Below, in pieces: positions 27,301 to 35,907 of a DNA stretch of 64,000 nucleotides (positions are counted from its first letter, which is position 1; each line of letters opens with the position of its first letter). The notes beneath the pieces were generated by a model. It was not told the DNA's origin. It was given only the letters and a program-made list of their open reading frames with translations, and searched no databases. Position numbers and translations under genes: made by a program. Origin of the DNA: Microlunatus sp. Gsoil 973 (GTDB taxonomy: Bacteria; Actinomycetota; Actinomycetes; Propionibacteriales; Propionibacteriaceae); contig NZ_CP046122.1 of assembly GCF_009707365.1 (NCBI RefSeq), forward strand, positions 1,984,001 through 2,048,000, written 5' to 3'.

Positions 27301-28233
27301 TCAGGCCGGATCGTCACCGTCTCCGAACGTTGTACGCCCCCGCAGTTTCTCCGCCAGCTCGTCGTCGATGCCGTCCGCGGTGTCCGACATGATCTGGACC
27401 GCGTGGGCAAGATGCGCCGGTACGAAGGGCTGGGCGACCACCGACAGCGTCGCGAACACCCGATCACGGATCAGCTGAAACTTGACCCAGCGGGCCTCGA
27501 CATTCAGGTCGTTGAGCACCTCGACCGCCCGCGACCTGCCCTCAACGTCGTGCACGATCGCCGCGAAGATCACGATCTCCTGCGCGTCGTCGGTGGTCCG
27601 CAGAAAGATCATCGTCGAGCCGACCCGGATGGCGATGTCGCCCTCGTCGTCGCGGATCGGCCGATGCCCGAAGAGTTCGGTGAGCTCGGCAGCGACAAGA
27701 TCGTCCAGATGCTCCCGGCTGCCCGGCAGGACTGCGGCTACGTCGTCGTCGTCGAAGATCCTCTCCGCTGCCGGATCCTCCACCTTGGGGGTGAGGATCT
27801 CGGCCAGTTGGTCCGGTGCAAGGAAGACCGGGTGCTGGACGCCGTACACGTCGCGCAGTGCGGTGACCGCGAGATCGGCGAGCTGGTCGGACTCCTCCTG
27901 GGCCAACTCGATCCAGAAGTTCGGCGAGGCGTCGGCGCTCGGCGGATTCCAGCCCGCCTTCTCCATCGCCGCCAACTGGCGATCGCCCAGTTGGAACGCT
28001 CCGCCCAGCACGGCGTTGCTTGCCGCCTCGGACCTGATCATGTCCCTGGCCGGTGCGCTGAAGGACACGAACGGGCCGCCGTTCTCGGTTCGTTCGGACT
28101 CGGTGCCGATCACCAGGTCAGCAGTCTCGTCGATCACCGAGATCACTTCGCTGAGCCGGGTCCGGAACTCGGCCCAGGCCTGTTCGGTGCTCCGGTCGAT
28201 ATCGAAGCCCTCGTAATCAGTCGCGTCCAACAC
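27301..28233 (-). CDS. YbjN / type III secretion chaperone-like domain protein
   Basis: Acidic 310-residue protein without signal peptide. The N-terminal part contains GWNPPSADASPNFWIEL, a GW-P-PNFW pattern seen in actinobacterial proteins with chaperone-like (CesT/YbjN fold) domains. The C-terminal half (STMIFLRTTDDAQEIVIFAA, then VEVLNDLNVEARWVKFQLI and VFATLSVVAQPFVP) resembles a YbjN domain. A role in binding peptides or partner proteins is inferred from the fold only. GTG 28233 is preceded by AAGGGATG. It is 84 bases after the HMG-CoA lyase gene on the same strand, with no obvious functional tie. Confidence 0.7.
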   Translation of the reverse strand: MLDATDYEGFDIDRSTEQAWAEFRTRLSEVISVIDETADLVIGTESERTENGGPFVSFSAPARDMIRSEAASNAVLGGAFQLGDRQLAAMEKAGWNPPSADASPNFWIELAQEESDQLADLAVTALRDVYGVQHPVFLAPDQLAEILTPKVEDPAAERIFDDDDVAAVLPGSREHLDDLVAAELTELFGHRPIRDDEGDIAIRVGSTMIFLRTTDDAQEIVIFAAIVHDVEGRSRAVEVLNDLNVEARWVKFQLIRDRVFATLSVVAQPFVPAHLAHAVQIMSDTADGIDDELAEKLRGRTTFGDGDDPA

Positions 28234-28317
28234 CCATCCCTTCCGCGCGGTTTCGCTGCCGAACCTATCGCACCCGGGGACCGGGGCGGCCGTGCCGGCG
28301 GCCGACCGCAGCAGCGG

Positions 28318-29271
28318 CTAGAAGAGCGGCTCGTCAACCTCGTCGTGGTAGAGCGCCGCGACCACCCGGGACGGCGCCGGCCGACCGAGCTTGCCGGCCA
28401 TCCAGCCGCTGATCTGGATGAGCCGATCGAGGTCGACGCCCGTGCGGATGCCCAGGCCGGTCAGCATCCAGACGAGGTCCTCGGTCGCGAGGTTTCCGGT
28501 CGCCGAGCGGGCGAACTGACAGCCACCGATCCCTCCGGCCGATGAGTCGTACTCGCTGACACCACACTGCAGACCGGACAGCACGTTGGCCAACGCACCG
28601 CCGTAGGTGTCGTGGAAATGCAGGGCGAGCCGCTCCATCCCGATTCCCGCGGCACCGAGCGACTCGAGCAGTGCCCGGACGTGTCCGGGGGTACCGACGC
28701 CGATGGTGTCGCCGAGGCTGATGGTCCGTACCCCGAGATCGGCCAGCCTCCTGGTGACCGACACCACCTGACCGAGTGGCACCCGGCCCTCCCATGGGTC
28801 ACCGAAGCACATCGAGACGTAGCCGCGGACTGGAATACCCGCCTCCGCGGCCTGCCGGACGACCGGGGCCGCCATCTCGATCGCACCGTCGACCGTCGTC
28901 GCGAGATTCTCCTTGGCGAAGCGTTCGGTGGCGCTGACGAAGACCGCGATCTCGGTCGCCCCGGCCTCCAGCGCGCGGTCCATTCCCTTCTGGTTGGGCA
29001 CCAGCACCGGATGCCGGTATCCGTCCGGTGCGCCGATCCCGGCCAGCACCTGGTTGGCGTCGGCCAACTGCGGAACCCAGCGCGGCGAGACGAAACTTGT
29101 CGCCTCGATCGCCGTCAGACCCGCCTGCCGGAGCCGACGGATGAACTCGATCTTGGTCCGGGTGTCGACGATCTGCTTCTCCGCCTGCAGACCGTCCCGC
29201 GGCCCGACCTCGTAGATCGTCACCTCGCCCGGCAGACCGGGCAGCGGAAAGACGTCCGGATGCTCCACCAT
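28318..29271 (-). CDS. mvaB: Hydroxymethylglutaryl-CoA lyase
   Basis: TIM-barrel lyase of 317 residues that splits HMG-CoA into acetoacetate and acetyl-CoA, the last step of leucine breakdown. Family marks are EVGPRDGLQ with Arg25 and Asp26, SFVSPRWVPQLADA, ISLGDTIGVG, the metal ligands of LALHFHDTYGGALAN, and GGCQFARSATGNLATED with the mobile-loop cysteine. Length is normal. ATG or TTG context at 29271 is weak, but the conserved region begins near residue 17. The remaining leucine-degradation genes are not in this window. Confidence 0.9.
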   Translation of the reverse strand: MVEHPDVFPLPGLPGEVTIYEVGPRDGLQAEKQIVDTRTKIEFIRRLRQAGLTAIEATSFVSPRWVPQLADANQVLAGIGAPDGYRHPVLVPNQKGMDRALEAGATEIAVFVSATERFAKENLATTVDGAIEMAAPVVRQAAEAGIPVRGYVSMCFGDPWEGRVPLGQVVSVTRRLADLGVRTISLGDTIGVGTPGHVRALLESLGAAGIGMERLALHFHDTYGGALANVLSGLQCGVSEYDSSAGGIGGCQFARSATGNLATEDLVWMLTGLGIRTGVDLDRLIQISGWMAGKLGRPAPSRVVAALYHDEVDEPLF

Positions 29272-29392
29272 GTCCGCACCCTACTTCGCACGGTCGCCGC
29301 TGCGAGGCGCTGTGGCCGTCGCGTTGTGACTGGCCTCCGCGACGTGCCGCCGACCGGCCGCAAACATCCGATGTCTTGTACGGTTCTGTGCC

Positions 29393-30664
29393 GTGACCAC
29401 CGACCCGCTCCCGCTGATCCCGCCGACACCCGGACAGCTCGCCTGGCAGCGCCAGGAGTTCGGCGTCTTCTTCCACTTCGGCGTCAACACCTTCGCCGGC
29501 CTGGAGTGGAGCGACGGCACACTCGATCCCTCGATCTTCAACCCGACCCGGCTCGACGCCGACCAATGGGTCGCCACGGCGGCCGACGCCGGCGCCCGCT
29601 ACGTCATCCTGACCGCGAAACACCACGACGGCTTCTGTCTGTGGCCCACTGACACCACCGACTACTCGGTCAGGTCCTCCCCCTGGAAGGACGGCACCGG
29701 CGACGTGGTCGCCGAGGTGATGACTGCCGCTGACAAGTACGGCCTGGGCTTCGGGCTCTACTTGTCGCCCTGGGACCGCCACGCACCGTGCTATCCGGAC
29801 CCGGTGGCGTACGACCGCTACTACCAGGATCAGCTTCGCGAACTGTGCACCCGCTACGGAACGCTGTCGGAGTTGTGGTTCGACGGCGCCGGATCCCAGG
29901 GCCGCGAGTACGACTGGGTCGGGATCGGCGAGGTGATCAACCAGACCCAGCCGCAGGCGATGATCTTCAACATGGGCGATCCGACGATCCGCTGGGTCGG
30001 CAACGAGGACGGGCTGGCCTCGGATCCGGTCGACTACGTGGTGACCGAGACCGATTTCAGCCAGTACACCGTGCAGACGACACGCCTGGATCGCGCGCTC
30101 TATCTGCCGCCGGAGTGCGACGTGTCGATCCGCAAGGGCTGGTTCTGGGCGGAGGACGACCGGCCCAAAACGCTTGATCATCTGCTGGCGGTCCACTACC
30201 GGTCGATCGGCATGGGCGCCAACCTGCTGCTGAATCTGCCACCGGACAACCGCGGACTGATCCCTGAGGAGGATGTCGACCGGCTCGCCGAATGGCGGGC
30301 GGAACTCGATCGCCGGTTCGCCAACGGCGTGGCGCCCGCCGCCCTGGCCGAGGTCTCACCCGGCGTCTGGCGGGCGAGCTTCGAGCATCACGTACGGCTT
30401 GATCATCTGCAGCTGGTCGAGGACTTCGCGGACAGCCAGCGGATCCGGTCGCACGCGATCACCAGCGGTGATCGACTCGTAGCCTCCGGGCAGACCGTCG
30501 GCAACAAGCGGATCCACGTCTTCGAGGAGATCGAGACCGCGGAACTGACCATCACCGTCGACGGCCCCGCCCCGAAGCTGGAATCGATCCGCGGCTTCCG
30601 GACCGGGGTCGAGTCGATCCCCGACATCGACTACCTGGCCGGCACCGAAGCCCCGGCCGACTAG
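29393..30664 (+). CDS. Alpha-L-fucosidase, GH29
   Basis: Glycoside hydrolase of 423 residues. The GH29 barrel starts with EFGVFFHFGVNTFAGLEW, then AGARYVILTAKHHDGFCLWP, GLYLSPWD, and LWFDGAGSQG, where Asp164 is the expected nucleophile. GANLLLNLPPDNRGLI is also typical. The last 110 residues look like a partial galactose-binding beta-sandwich. No signal peptide is visible, so it acts inside the cell on imported fucosides. GTG start at 29393. It precedes a GH130 gene by 54 bases and faces an ABC operon, suggesting a glycan-use unit. Confidence 0.9.
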   Translation: MTTDPLPLIPPTPGQLAWQRQEFGVFFHFGVNTFAGLEWSDGTLDPSIFNPTRLDADQWVATAADAGARYVILTAKHHDGFCLWPTDTTDYSVRSSPWKDGTGDVVAEVMTAADKYGLGFGLYLSPWDRHAPCYPDPVAYDRYYQDQLRELCTRYGTLSELWFDGAGSQGREYDWVGIGEVINQTQPQAMIFNMGDPTIRWVGNEDGLASDPVDYVVTETDFSQYTVQTTRLDRALYLPPECDVSIRKGWFWAEDDRPKTLDHLLAVHYRSIGMGANLLLNLPPDNRGLIPEEDVDRLAEWRAELDRRFANGVAPAALAEVSPGVWRASFEHHVRLDHLQLVEDFADSQRIRSHAITSGDRLVASGQTVGNKRIHVFEEIETAELTITVDGPAPKLESIRGFRTGVESIPDIDYLAGTEAPAD

Positions 30665-30718
30665 CTCACTGCATCAGCTGCTCCACACGGCCCGTCCCCG
30701 TATCCGGAAGGCAAGGCA

Positions 30719-31672
30719 ATGTCCACAGCAAGCCCTCGGTTCCCGCTGGGTCCGTTCCGGCCGTACCCGGACAACCCCATCCTCCGGCCACGCGGCGACA
30801 GCTGGGAATCGGCCAATCTCTACAACCCGGCAGCCATCGTCGAGGACGATCAGGTGCTGCTGCTCTACCGCGCCCACGCCGACGACATCGTGTCGCACGT
30901 CGGCCTGGCGCGCAGCGCCGACGGCTATCACTTCGACCGCGAACCGGAACCGATCCTGTCACCCGAGCACCCCTGGGAGAGTCGGGGGTGCGAGGACCCA
31001 CGGGTCAGCAAGATCGACGGTGTCTACTACCTGACCTACACCGGTTACGACGGCACGACGGCCCAGCTGTGCCTCGCCACCTCCACCGATCTGCACGTCT
31101 GGACCAAGCACGGCCCGATCCTGCCGGCCGGCTACGACACGTTCGCGCCGGTCGACGGCGATCGGGGACGTACCTGGAGCAAGGCCGGAGTGATCCATCC
31201 GCAGAAGATCGACGGGCTGTACTACCTCTATTTCGGCGAGGGCGCGATCTTCTACGCCACCTCGTCGGATCTGCTGCACTGGACGCCCTGTCCCCAGGAC
31301 AGGCCGATCCACACCCCGACTCCGGGCAGCTGGAACGAGCGGCTGGTCGAGATCGGCGCCCCGCCGGTCGTCACCGACGACGGGCTGTTGATCTTCATGA
31401 TCAACGGCGCGCGGGAGGGCGAGTCGACCCGGGTCGACTACCGCTGCGGGCAGTTCGCCATCGCCCTGAACGATCCGACCACAGTGATCGCGGAGATGAC
31501 CGTGCCGTGGCTGCGGCCGCAGACCGCGGAGGAACTGCACGGCCTGGTGTCCAACGTCACCTTCGTCGAAGGCCTGGTCTGGTTCAGGGGCCGCTGGCTC
31601 GCCTATTACGGACAGAGCGACACCACCCTCGCTGTCGCCGAGTACGTACCCGGCCGCGACGACTACCGCTGA
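30719..31672 (+). CDS. GH130-family glycoside phosphorylase/hydrolase
   Basis: Five-bladed beta-propeller enzyme of 317 residues, the size of GH130 beta-mannoside phosphorylases and hydrolases. Key segments are RPYPDNPILRPRGDSWES, NLYNPAAI, GCEDPRVSKIDGVYYLTYTGYDG, KAGVIHPQKIDGLYYLYFG and LVSNVTFVEGLV. There is no signal peptide, so the likely site is the cytoplasm. It follows the fucosidase on the same strand and is probably co-transcribed. Whether it uses phosphate or water cannot be told from these motifs. Beta-mannosides or 1,2-linked mannose are family substrates. Confidence 0.87.
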   Translation: MSTASPRFPLGPFRPYPDNPILRPRGDSWESANLYNPAAIVEDDQVLLLYRAHADDIVSHVGLARSADGYHFDREPEPILSPEHPWESRGCEDPRVSKIDGVYYLTYTGYDGTTAQLCLATSTDLHVWTKHGPILPAGYDTFAPVDGDRGRTWSKAGVIHPQKIDGLYYLYFGEGAIFYATSSDLLHWTPCPQDRPIHTPTPGSWNERLVEIGAPPVVTDDGLLIFMINGAREGESTRVDYRCGQFAIALNDPTTVIAEMTVPWLRPQTAEELHGLVSNVTFVEGLVWFRGRWLAYYGQSDTTLAVAEYVPGRDDYR

Positions 31673-31699
31673 TCACTCCGCGGCCGCCGGCCCGCCTCT

Positions 31700-31761
31700 C
31701 CGCACCAGCGGCTGCACCCCGCACCGTGTGTACACGGTGCGGGGTGCAGTACGTGGTGCGG
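31700..31761. repeat. Second 19-bp-phased inverted repeat; also a likely bidirectional terminator
   Basis: CCGCACC occurs at 31700 and 31719 (19 bases apart) and its inverse GGTGCGG at 31735-31742 and 31754-31761 (again 19). The centre is a perfect 18-bp stem (31712-31729 with 31732-31749) around only two bases. It lies in the 131-base gap between the convergent GH130 and ABC ATPase genes and would terminate both. The core motif and spacing match the array at 24916. Confidence 0.85.
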
Positions 31762-31803
31762 CAAGAGAGCCGGACGCGGGAACCGGGCGGTAGCGAGGAC
31801 CGG

Positions 31804-32871
31804 TCAGGCGGCGACCTTGGCGCCCAGCTCGGCACCGCCGGTGGATTCCGCGCCGCGGCCGTGGTCGTCGGCCGCAACGTGACAGGCGGCACGGATCCCG
31901 GGCTTCAGCTCGAGCAGCGGCGGTGTGGTGGTACGGCACACCTCGCGCGCCAACGGACAACGGTCGACGAACCGGCAACCCGGACCCGGATCGATCACCT
32001 TCGGCGGCTCACCCTTGGCCATCTCCGCCGTCACCGCCAGCTCCGCCCGCGGATCGGGCACCGCGGCCACCAACAGCTGCGTGTACGGATGCAGTGGGTT
32101 GCCCAGAACATCCTCCACCGGTCCGGACTCGACGATCCGGCCCGCGTACATCACCATCATCCGGTCCGCGACGTAGCGCGCACTGGCGATGTCGTGGGTG
32201 ATGTACAGCAGTGAAACGCCCTGATCATCACGCAGGCTGGTCATCACGTTCAGCAGCCCGATCCGGATCGAGATGTCCAGCATCGACACGGGCTCATCGG
32301 CCAGGATCACCTTGGGCTGATACGCCAGCGCCTGGGCGAAGCCGATCCGTTGCCGCTGACCACCGGAGAGCTCGTAGGGATACCGGCCGAACACCTGGGA
32401 TGCCGGCGACAGGCCGACCGCGTTGAGCACCCGTTCGGCCTCGGCCTCCCGGTCCGCCGCGCTGATGTCGTGCCGATGCAGTTTGAACCCGCGCATGATC
32501 CCGTGGGCCACGGTGAAGGCCGGGTTCAGCGAGCTGAACGGATCCTGGAAGACCATCGGCACCGCAGCCCGATAGGCGAGCACGTCCTGCCGGGACTTCA
32601 ACGACGACAGCGGGGTGCCCTCGAACAGGATCTCTCCACTGCTCGGGGCGTACACCTGGGCGAGCAGCCGGGCGATCGTGCTCTTACCGCTGCCGCTCTC
32701 GCCCACGAGGGCGACGATCTCGCCCGGATTGATCACGAAGTTCGCCTCGTCGACCGCATGCAGGTGCTTGCGGCTGCGCAGCCCGCCGACACGGAACACC
32801 CGGGTCAACTCCCGGGCCTCCAGCAACGGCCTGCGCGGGGTGTCCGTCGCAGCCTGGTTCGAATCGGCCAT
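31804..32871 (-). CDS. Peptide-type ABC transporter ATP-binding protein (OppF/DppF-like)
   Basis: ATPase of 355 residues, last gene of the operon headed by the ROK gene. Walker A GESGSGKST, Q-loop VFQDPF, signature YELSGGQRQR, Walker B VILADEPVSMLD, H-loop ITHD, then the OppF C-terminal cluster with three cysteines (GCRFVDRCPLAREVC). ATG 32871 follows GGGGGTG. A GTG at 32877 would overlap the corrected stop of the upstream ATPase as GTGA. It pairs with the neighbouring OppD-like ATPase. The adjacent glycosidases suggest an oligosaccharide rather than peptide cargo. Confidence 0.9.
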   Translation of the reverse strand: MADSNQAATDTPRRPLLEARELTRVFRVGGLRSRKHLHAVDEANFVINPGEIVALVGESGSGKSTIARLLAQVYAPSSGEILFEGTPLSSLKSRQDVLAYRAAVPMVFQDPFSSLNPAFTVAHGIMRGFKLHRHDISAADREAEAERVLNAVGLSPASQVFGRYPYELSGGQRQRIGFAQALAYQPKVILADEPVSMLDISIRIGLLNVMTSLRDDQGVSLLYITHDIASARYVADRMMVMYAGRIVESGPVEDVLGNPLHPYTQLLVAAVPDPRAELAVTAEMAKGEPPKVIDPGPGCRFVDRCPLAREVCRTTTPPLLELKPGIRAACHVAADDHGRGAESTGGAELGAKVAA

Positions 32872-32873
32872 GA

Positions 32874-33861
32874 TCACACCCCCGCCGTGGCTTGGTCACG
32901 ATAGGCAGGATCGTGCAACAGGCATCTGGCCTGCACACCCTGTACGTCGTACAACTGCGGTTCCACGGTCGGACACGGGGCGAACCGCATCGGGCAGCGT
33001 GGTTCGAAGCGACAGCCCGGCGGCATCGACGCCAGGCTCGGCGGGCTGCCCGGGATCCCCCTGCAACGCCACTCGCTCGCCCTTGATCGACGGGAAGGCG
33101 TCCAGCAGTCCCTGACTGTAGGGATGTGCCGGGGAGTCGAAGACCTGCCGGGTCGGTCCGAACTCCATCTCCTGCCCGGCGTACATGACCATCAGCCGAT
33201 CGGAGAAGTGGCTGACCAGGCTCATGTCGTGGGTCACGAAGATCACCGCGAACCCCAGCTGCTGCTGGAGCTCCTTGATCTGCAACATCAACGAGCGCTG
33301 GGCGACCACGTCGAGCGCCGAGGTGGGCTCGTCCATGATCACCAGTTCCGGGGTGAACAACAGCGCCATCGCGATCATCGCCCGCTGGCGCATGCCGCCG
33401 GACAGCTGATGCGGATAACTGTTCAGATGCGCCGGGTCGATTCCGACAAGATCGAGCACCGCCTCCGATCGCTCCCGGATCTCGATCTTGGACCGTACGC
33501 CGTGTGCCTGCATGGCATCGGCGTACTGGGCACTGATCTTCTTGACCGGGTTGAGGGCGTTCATCGCACTCTGCATCACCACCGACATGTTCCGCCAGCG
33601 GATCGGCGCGAGTTCGGCCTCGGTCATCGCCACCATGTTCTGGCCGCGGAACATCACCTGGCCGTTGGACACCCGCGCCGGTGCGGTGAGCAGCTGCGCG
33701 ATGGCGAACAACAGGGTTGATTTGCCGCAGCCCGATTCGCCCACGATGCCGACGAATTCGCCCTTCTCGACATCGAGATCGACATGGTCGACGGCGGTCA
33801 CCGGCCCGTTCGACGTGTCGTATTCCACCGACAGATCGGTGACCTCGAGCAGGCTCGTCAC
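32874..33861 (-). pseudogene. Peptide-type ABC transporter ATP-binding protein (OppD/DppD-like), frameshifted
   Basis: GTG 33861 behind AAAGGGAC starts a normal OppD-like ATPase: GESGCGKST, QSAMNALNPV, LSGGMRQRAMIAMAL, VIMDEPTSALD, VTHDMSL. After VALQG the frame runs into non-homologous sequence ending at 32896. At 33057-33061 there are five C on the plus strand; with four, the minus-strand frame continues as [19 protein letters not shown], keeps the Cys-rich OppD tail, and stops at 32874, next to the downstream ATPase start. As sequenced, only the C-terminal 60 residues are altered, and the ATPase core is intact. Cause: indel error or real mutation. Confidence 0.88.
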
Positions 33862-34791
33862 TTGCGTCCCTTTCTGCGGCGCACCGGCCGGAGCGCCGGA
33901 TTGCTGATCTCGTCGAAGGCGTAATTCAGTAGCGCGAACGATGCACCCAACAGGCCGATGCACAGGCCGGGCGCGATGACCCACCATTGCTGGCCGGTCT
34001 GCAGGGCCTCATTGGTCTGCGCCCAGTGCAGCATGCTGCCCCAGCTCACCGTCGAGGAGTTGCCCAGGCCGATGAACTGCAGCCCGGCGGCGGTGAGCAG
34101 GGGCGTACAGGGCTGCGCCGAGGAAGGTGGCGGCGATCAACGACACCATGTTCGGGAGGATCTCGGCAACGATGATGTACGCCCTCCGCTCGCCGCGCAC
34201 CCGGGCGGACTCCAGGAACTCCCGATTGCGCAGGGACATGGCCTGGGCGCGGAGCTGGCGGGCGCCGTACGCCCACCCGGTGATCACCAGGATCAGCACG
34301 ACCACGGTCTGTCCACCGCTGCCTGCATAGGCCGCGATCACGATGATCAGCGGAAAGGCGGGAATCACCAGGAACACGTCGGTGAGCAGCGACAACAGGT
34401 TGTCACCCACGCCGCTGAGGTAGGCCGACGAGACGCCGATGATCACCGACAACACGCTGGCCAGCGCGCCGGCGATGACGGCGATCAACAGCGACGGCCG
34501 GGTGCCCCACACCAGTTGCGCCCAGATGTCCTGGCCGAAGGCATTGGTACCGAGGATGTGGCCGGCCCCCGGAGGCAACATCAGCTCGAACCTCTTGTTC
34601 GGGTCGCTCACCGAGGTGAACACCCGGGGCACCGCTGCCGCGATCACGAAGATCAACAGCAGGATCGCCCCGATCAGCGCCTTCGTGTTGCCGAGGACGG
34701 CCCGCAGCACACCCAGTCCGGGACGAGCCCGGGAGGTCGTCTGCGCGCCGGTCTCGGCGGTCGTCGTTGTCGATGCACTGACGGCACTCAT
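33858..34791 (-). pseudogene. Peptide-type ABC transporter permease (OppC/DppC-like), frameshifted
   Basis: Inner-membrane permease. The frame from ATG 34791 has the OppC N-terminal helix (LIGAILLLIFVIAAAVP), NAFGQDIWAQLVWGTRPSLL and the EAA-like loop LESARVRGERRAYIIVAEIL. After ATFLGAALYA it goes out of frame at the GGGG run 34100-34103. Removing one base gives LLTAAGLQFIGLGNSSTVSW and continues in the frame ending at 33858, where the stop overlaps the GTG of the next gene as GTGA. As sequenced the last two membrane helices are lost, which should inactivate the transporter. Confidence 0.88.
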
Positions 34792-34809
34792 TGCGTCATC
34801 CCTCCCTTT

Positions 34810-35796
34810 CTAGTCGGCTGTCCGGACTCGTGGGTCGAGCCAGGCCGTCAGGAAGTCACTGATCAACACGGCGACCAGCACGGTGACGGTGATCATCACG
34901 AACAGCGCCTGCATCAGCGGATAGTCCTGATTGTTGACCGCCTGGAGCAACATGTAGCCCACACCCGGATAGTTGAAGGTGAATTCCACCAGGATCGATC
35001 CGCTGACCACGAAGCCCAGTGACATCGCAAACCCGGACAGATTGGGCAGGATGGCGTTGCGGCCCGCGTACCCGATCATGATCTTGCGGTTGGGGATGCC
35101 CTTGGCCCGCGCCATCCGGATGTAGTCCTCGGCCACGGTGGTGACGACGTTGTTGCGCATCGTCAGGATCCAGCCGCCGATCGAGACGATCAGGATCGAC
35201 ACGGCCGGCAGGATCGCGTGCCGGATCACGTCCCCGATGAACGTCGCATTGAAGCCCGGGTCGAGGGTCGGGTCATAACCACCGTCGTTCGGCAGCAGAC
35301 CGTTGGTGCCGAGGGAGAAGACGAGGATCAGCACCAGCCCGATCCAGAAGTAGGGCAGCGCCGAGGTGATGACGAACACCGGCGGCAACACACTGTCGAC
35401 GACGCCGTTGCGGCGCCAGCCGCCGATCATCCCGATCACCGTGCCGAGCAGGAAGGCGATGATCGTGGTGATCCCGACCAGACCGAGCGTCCACGGCAAC
35501 GCCTGCGAGACCACCGTGCTGACCGGTTGCGGAAAGAAGGTCAGCGAGATGCCGAAATGCCCGGTCAGCGTGTTGCCGAGGTAGTCAAGATACTGCTCCG
35601 GCAACGATTTCTGGGTGTCCAGTCCGAAGGCGACCTCGAGCGCCTTCAACGCGTCCGGATTGATCCGGCCCTTGTAGCGGGCCATCATCGCCTCCGCCGG
35701 ATTTCCCGGCATCAGCCGTGGCACGAAGAAGTTCACCGTCAAGGCCACCCACAGGGTGACGACGAAGAACCCCAGTCTGCGCACTATGAAGCGCAT
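34810..35796 (-). CDS. Peptide-type ABC transporter permease (OppB/DppB-like)
   Basis: Integral membrane permease of 328 residues with six predicted helices. The N-terminus FIVRRLGFFVVTLWVALTVN and RLMPGNPAEAM are typical of OppB proteins. The EAA loop is DYIRMARAKGIPNRKIMIGY, and it ends in LTAWLDPRVRTAD. I choose ATG 35796 behind GGGAGAGG rather than the TTG at 35799. It lies between the lipoprotein and the broken OppC-like gene in one operon. A hairpin upstream may lower its expression relative to the binding protein. Confidence 0.92.
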   Translation of the reverse strand: MRFIVRRLGFFVVTLWVALTVNFFVPRLMPGNPAEAMMARYKGRINPDALKALEVAFGLDTQKSLPEQYLDYLGNTLTGHFGISLTFFPQPVSTVVSQALPWTLGLVGITTIIAFLLGTVIGMIGGWRRNGVVDSVLPPVFVITSALPYFWIGLVLILVFSLGTNGLLPNDGGYDPTLDPGFNATFIGDVIRHAILPAVSILIVSIGGWILTMRNNVVTTVAEDYIRMARAKGIPNRKIMIGYAGRNAILPNLSGFAMSLGFVVSGSILVEFTFNYPGVGYMLLQAVNNQDYPLMQALFVMITVTVLVAVLISDFLTAWLDPRVRTAD

Positions 35797-35846
35797 CAAC
35801 CTCTCCCGACGCTTTTCGTGTTGATCATGCCTGTATTGCGTTCAGT

Positions 35847-35894
35847 CAGGCCCGTTCCGGGCCTGTCGGAGGGCCGGAACCCGACCCCCGACAG
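35847..35894 (-). terminator. Hairpins between the SBP and permease genes
   Basis: CAGGCCCG (35847-35854) pairs with CGGGCCTG (35858-35865) over a 3-base loop, and CTGTCGG (35863-35869) with CCGACAG (35888-35894). The two are mutually exclusive in part. Placed after the binding-protein gene, they may attenuate read-through or protect the 3' end, giving more binding protein than permease. Confidence 0.55.
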
Positions 35895-35907
35895 CCCGTC
35901 ACTCGGG

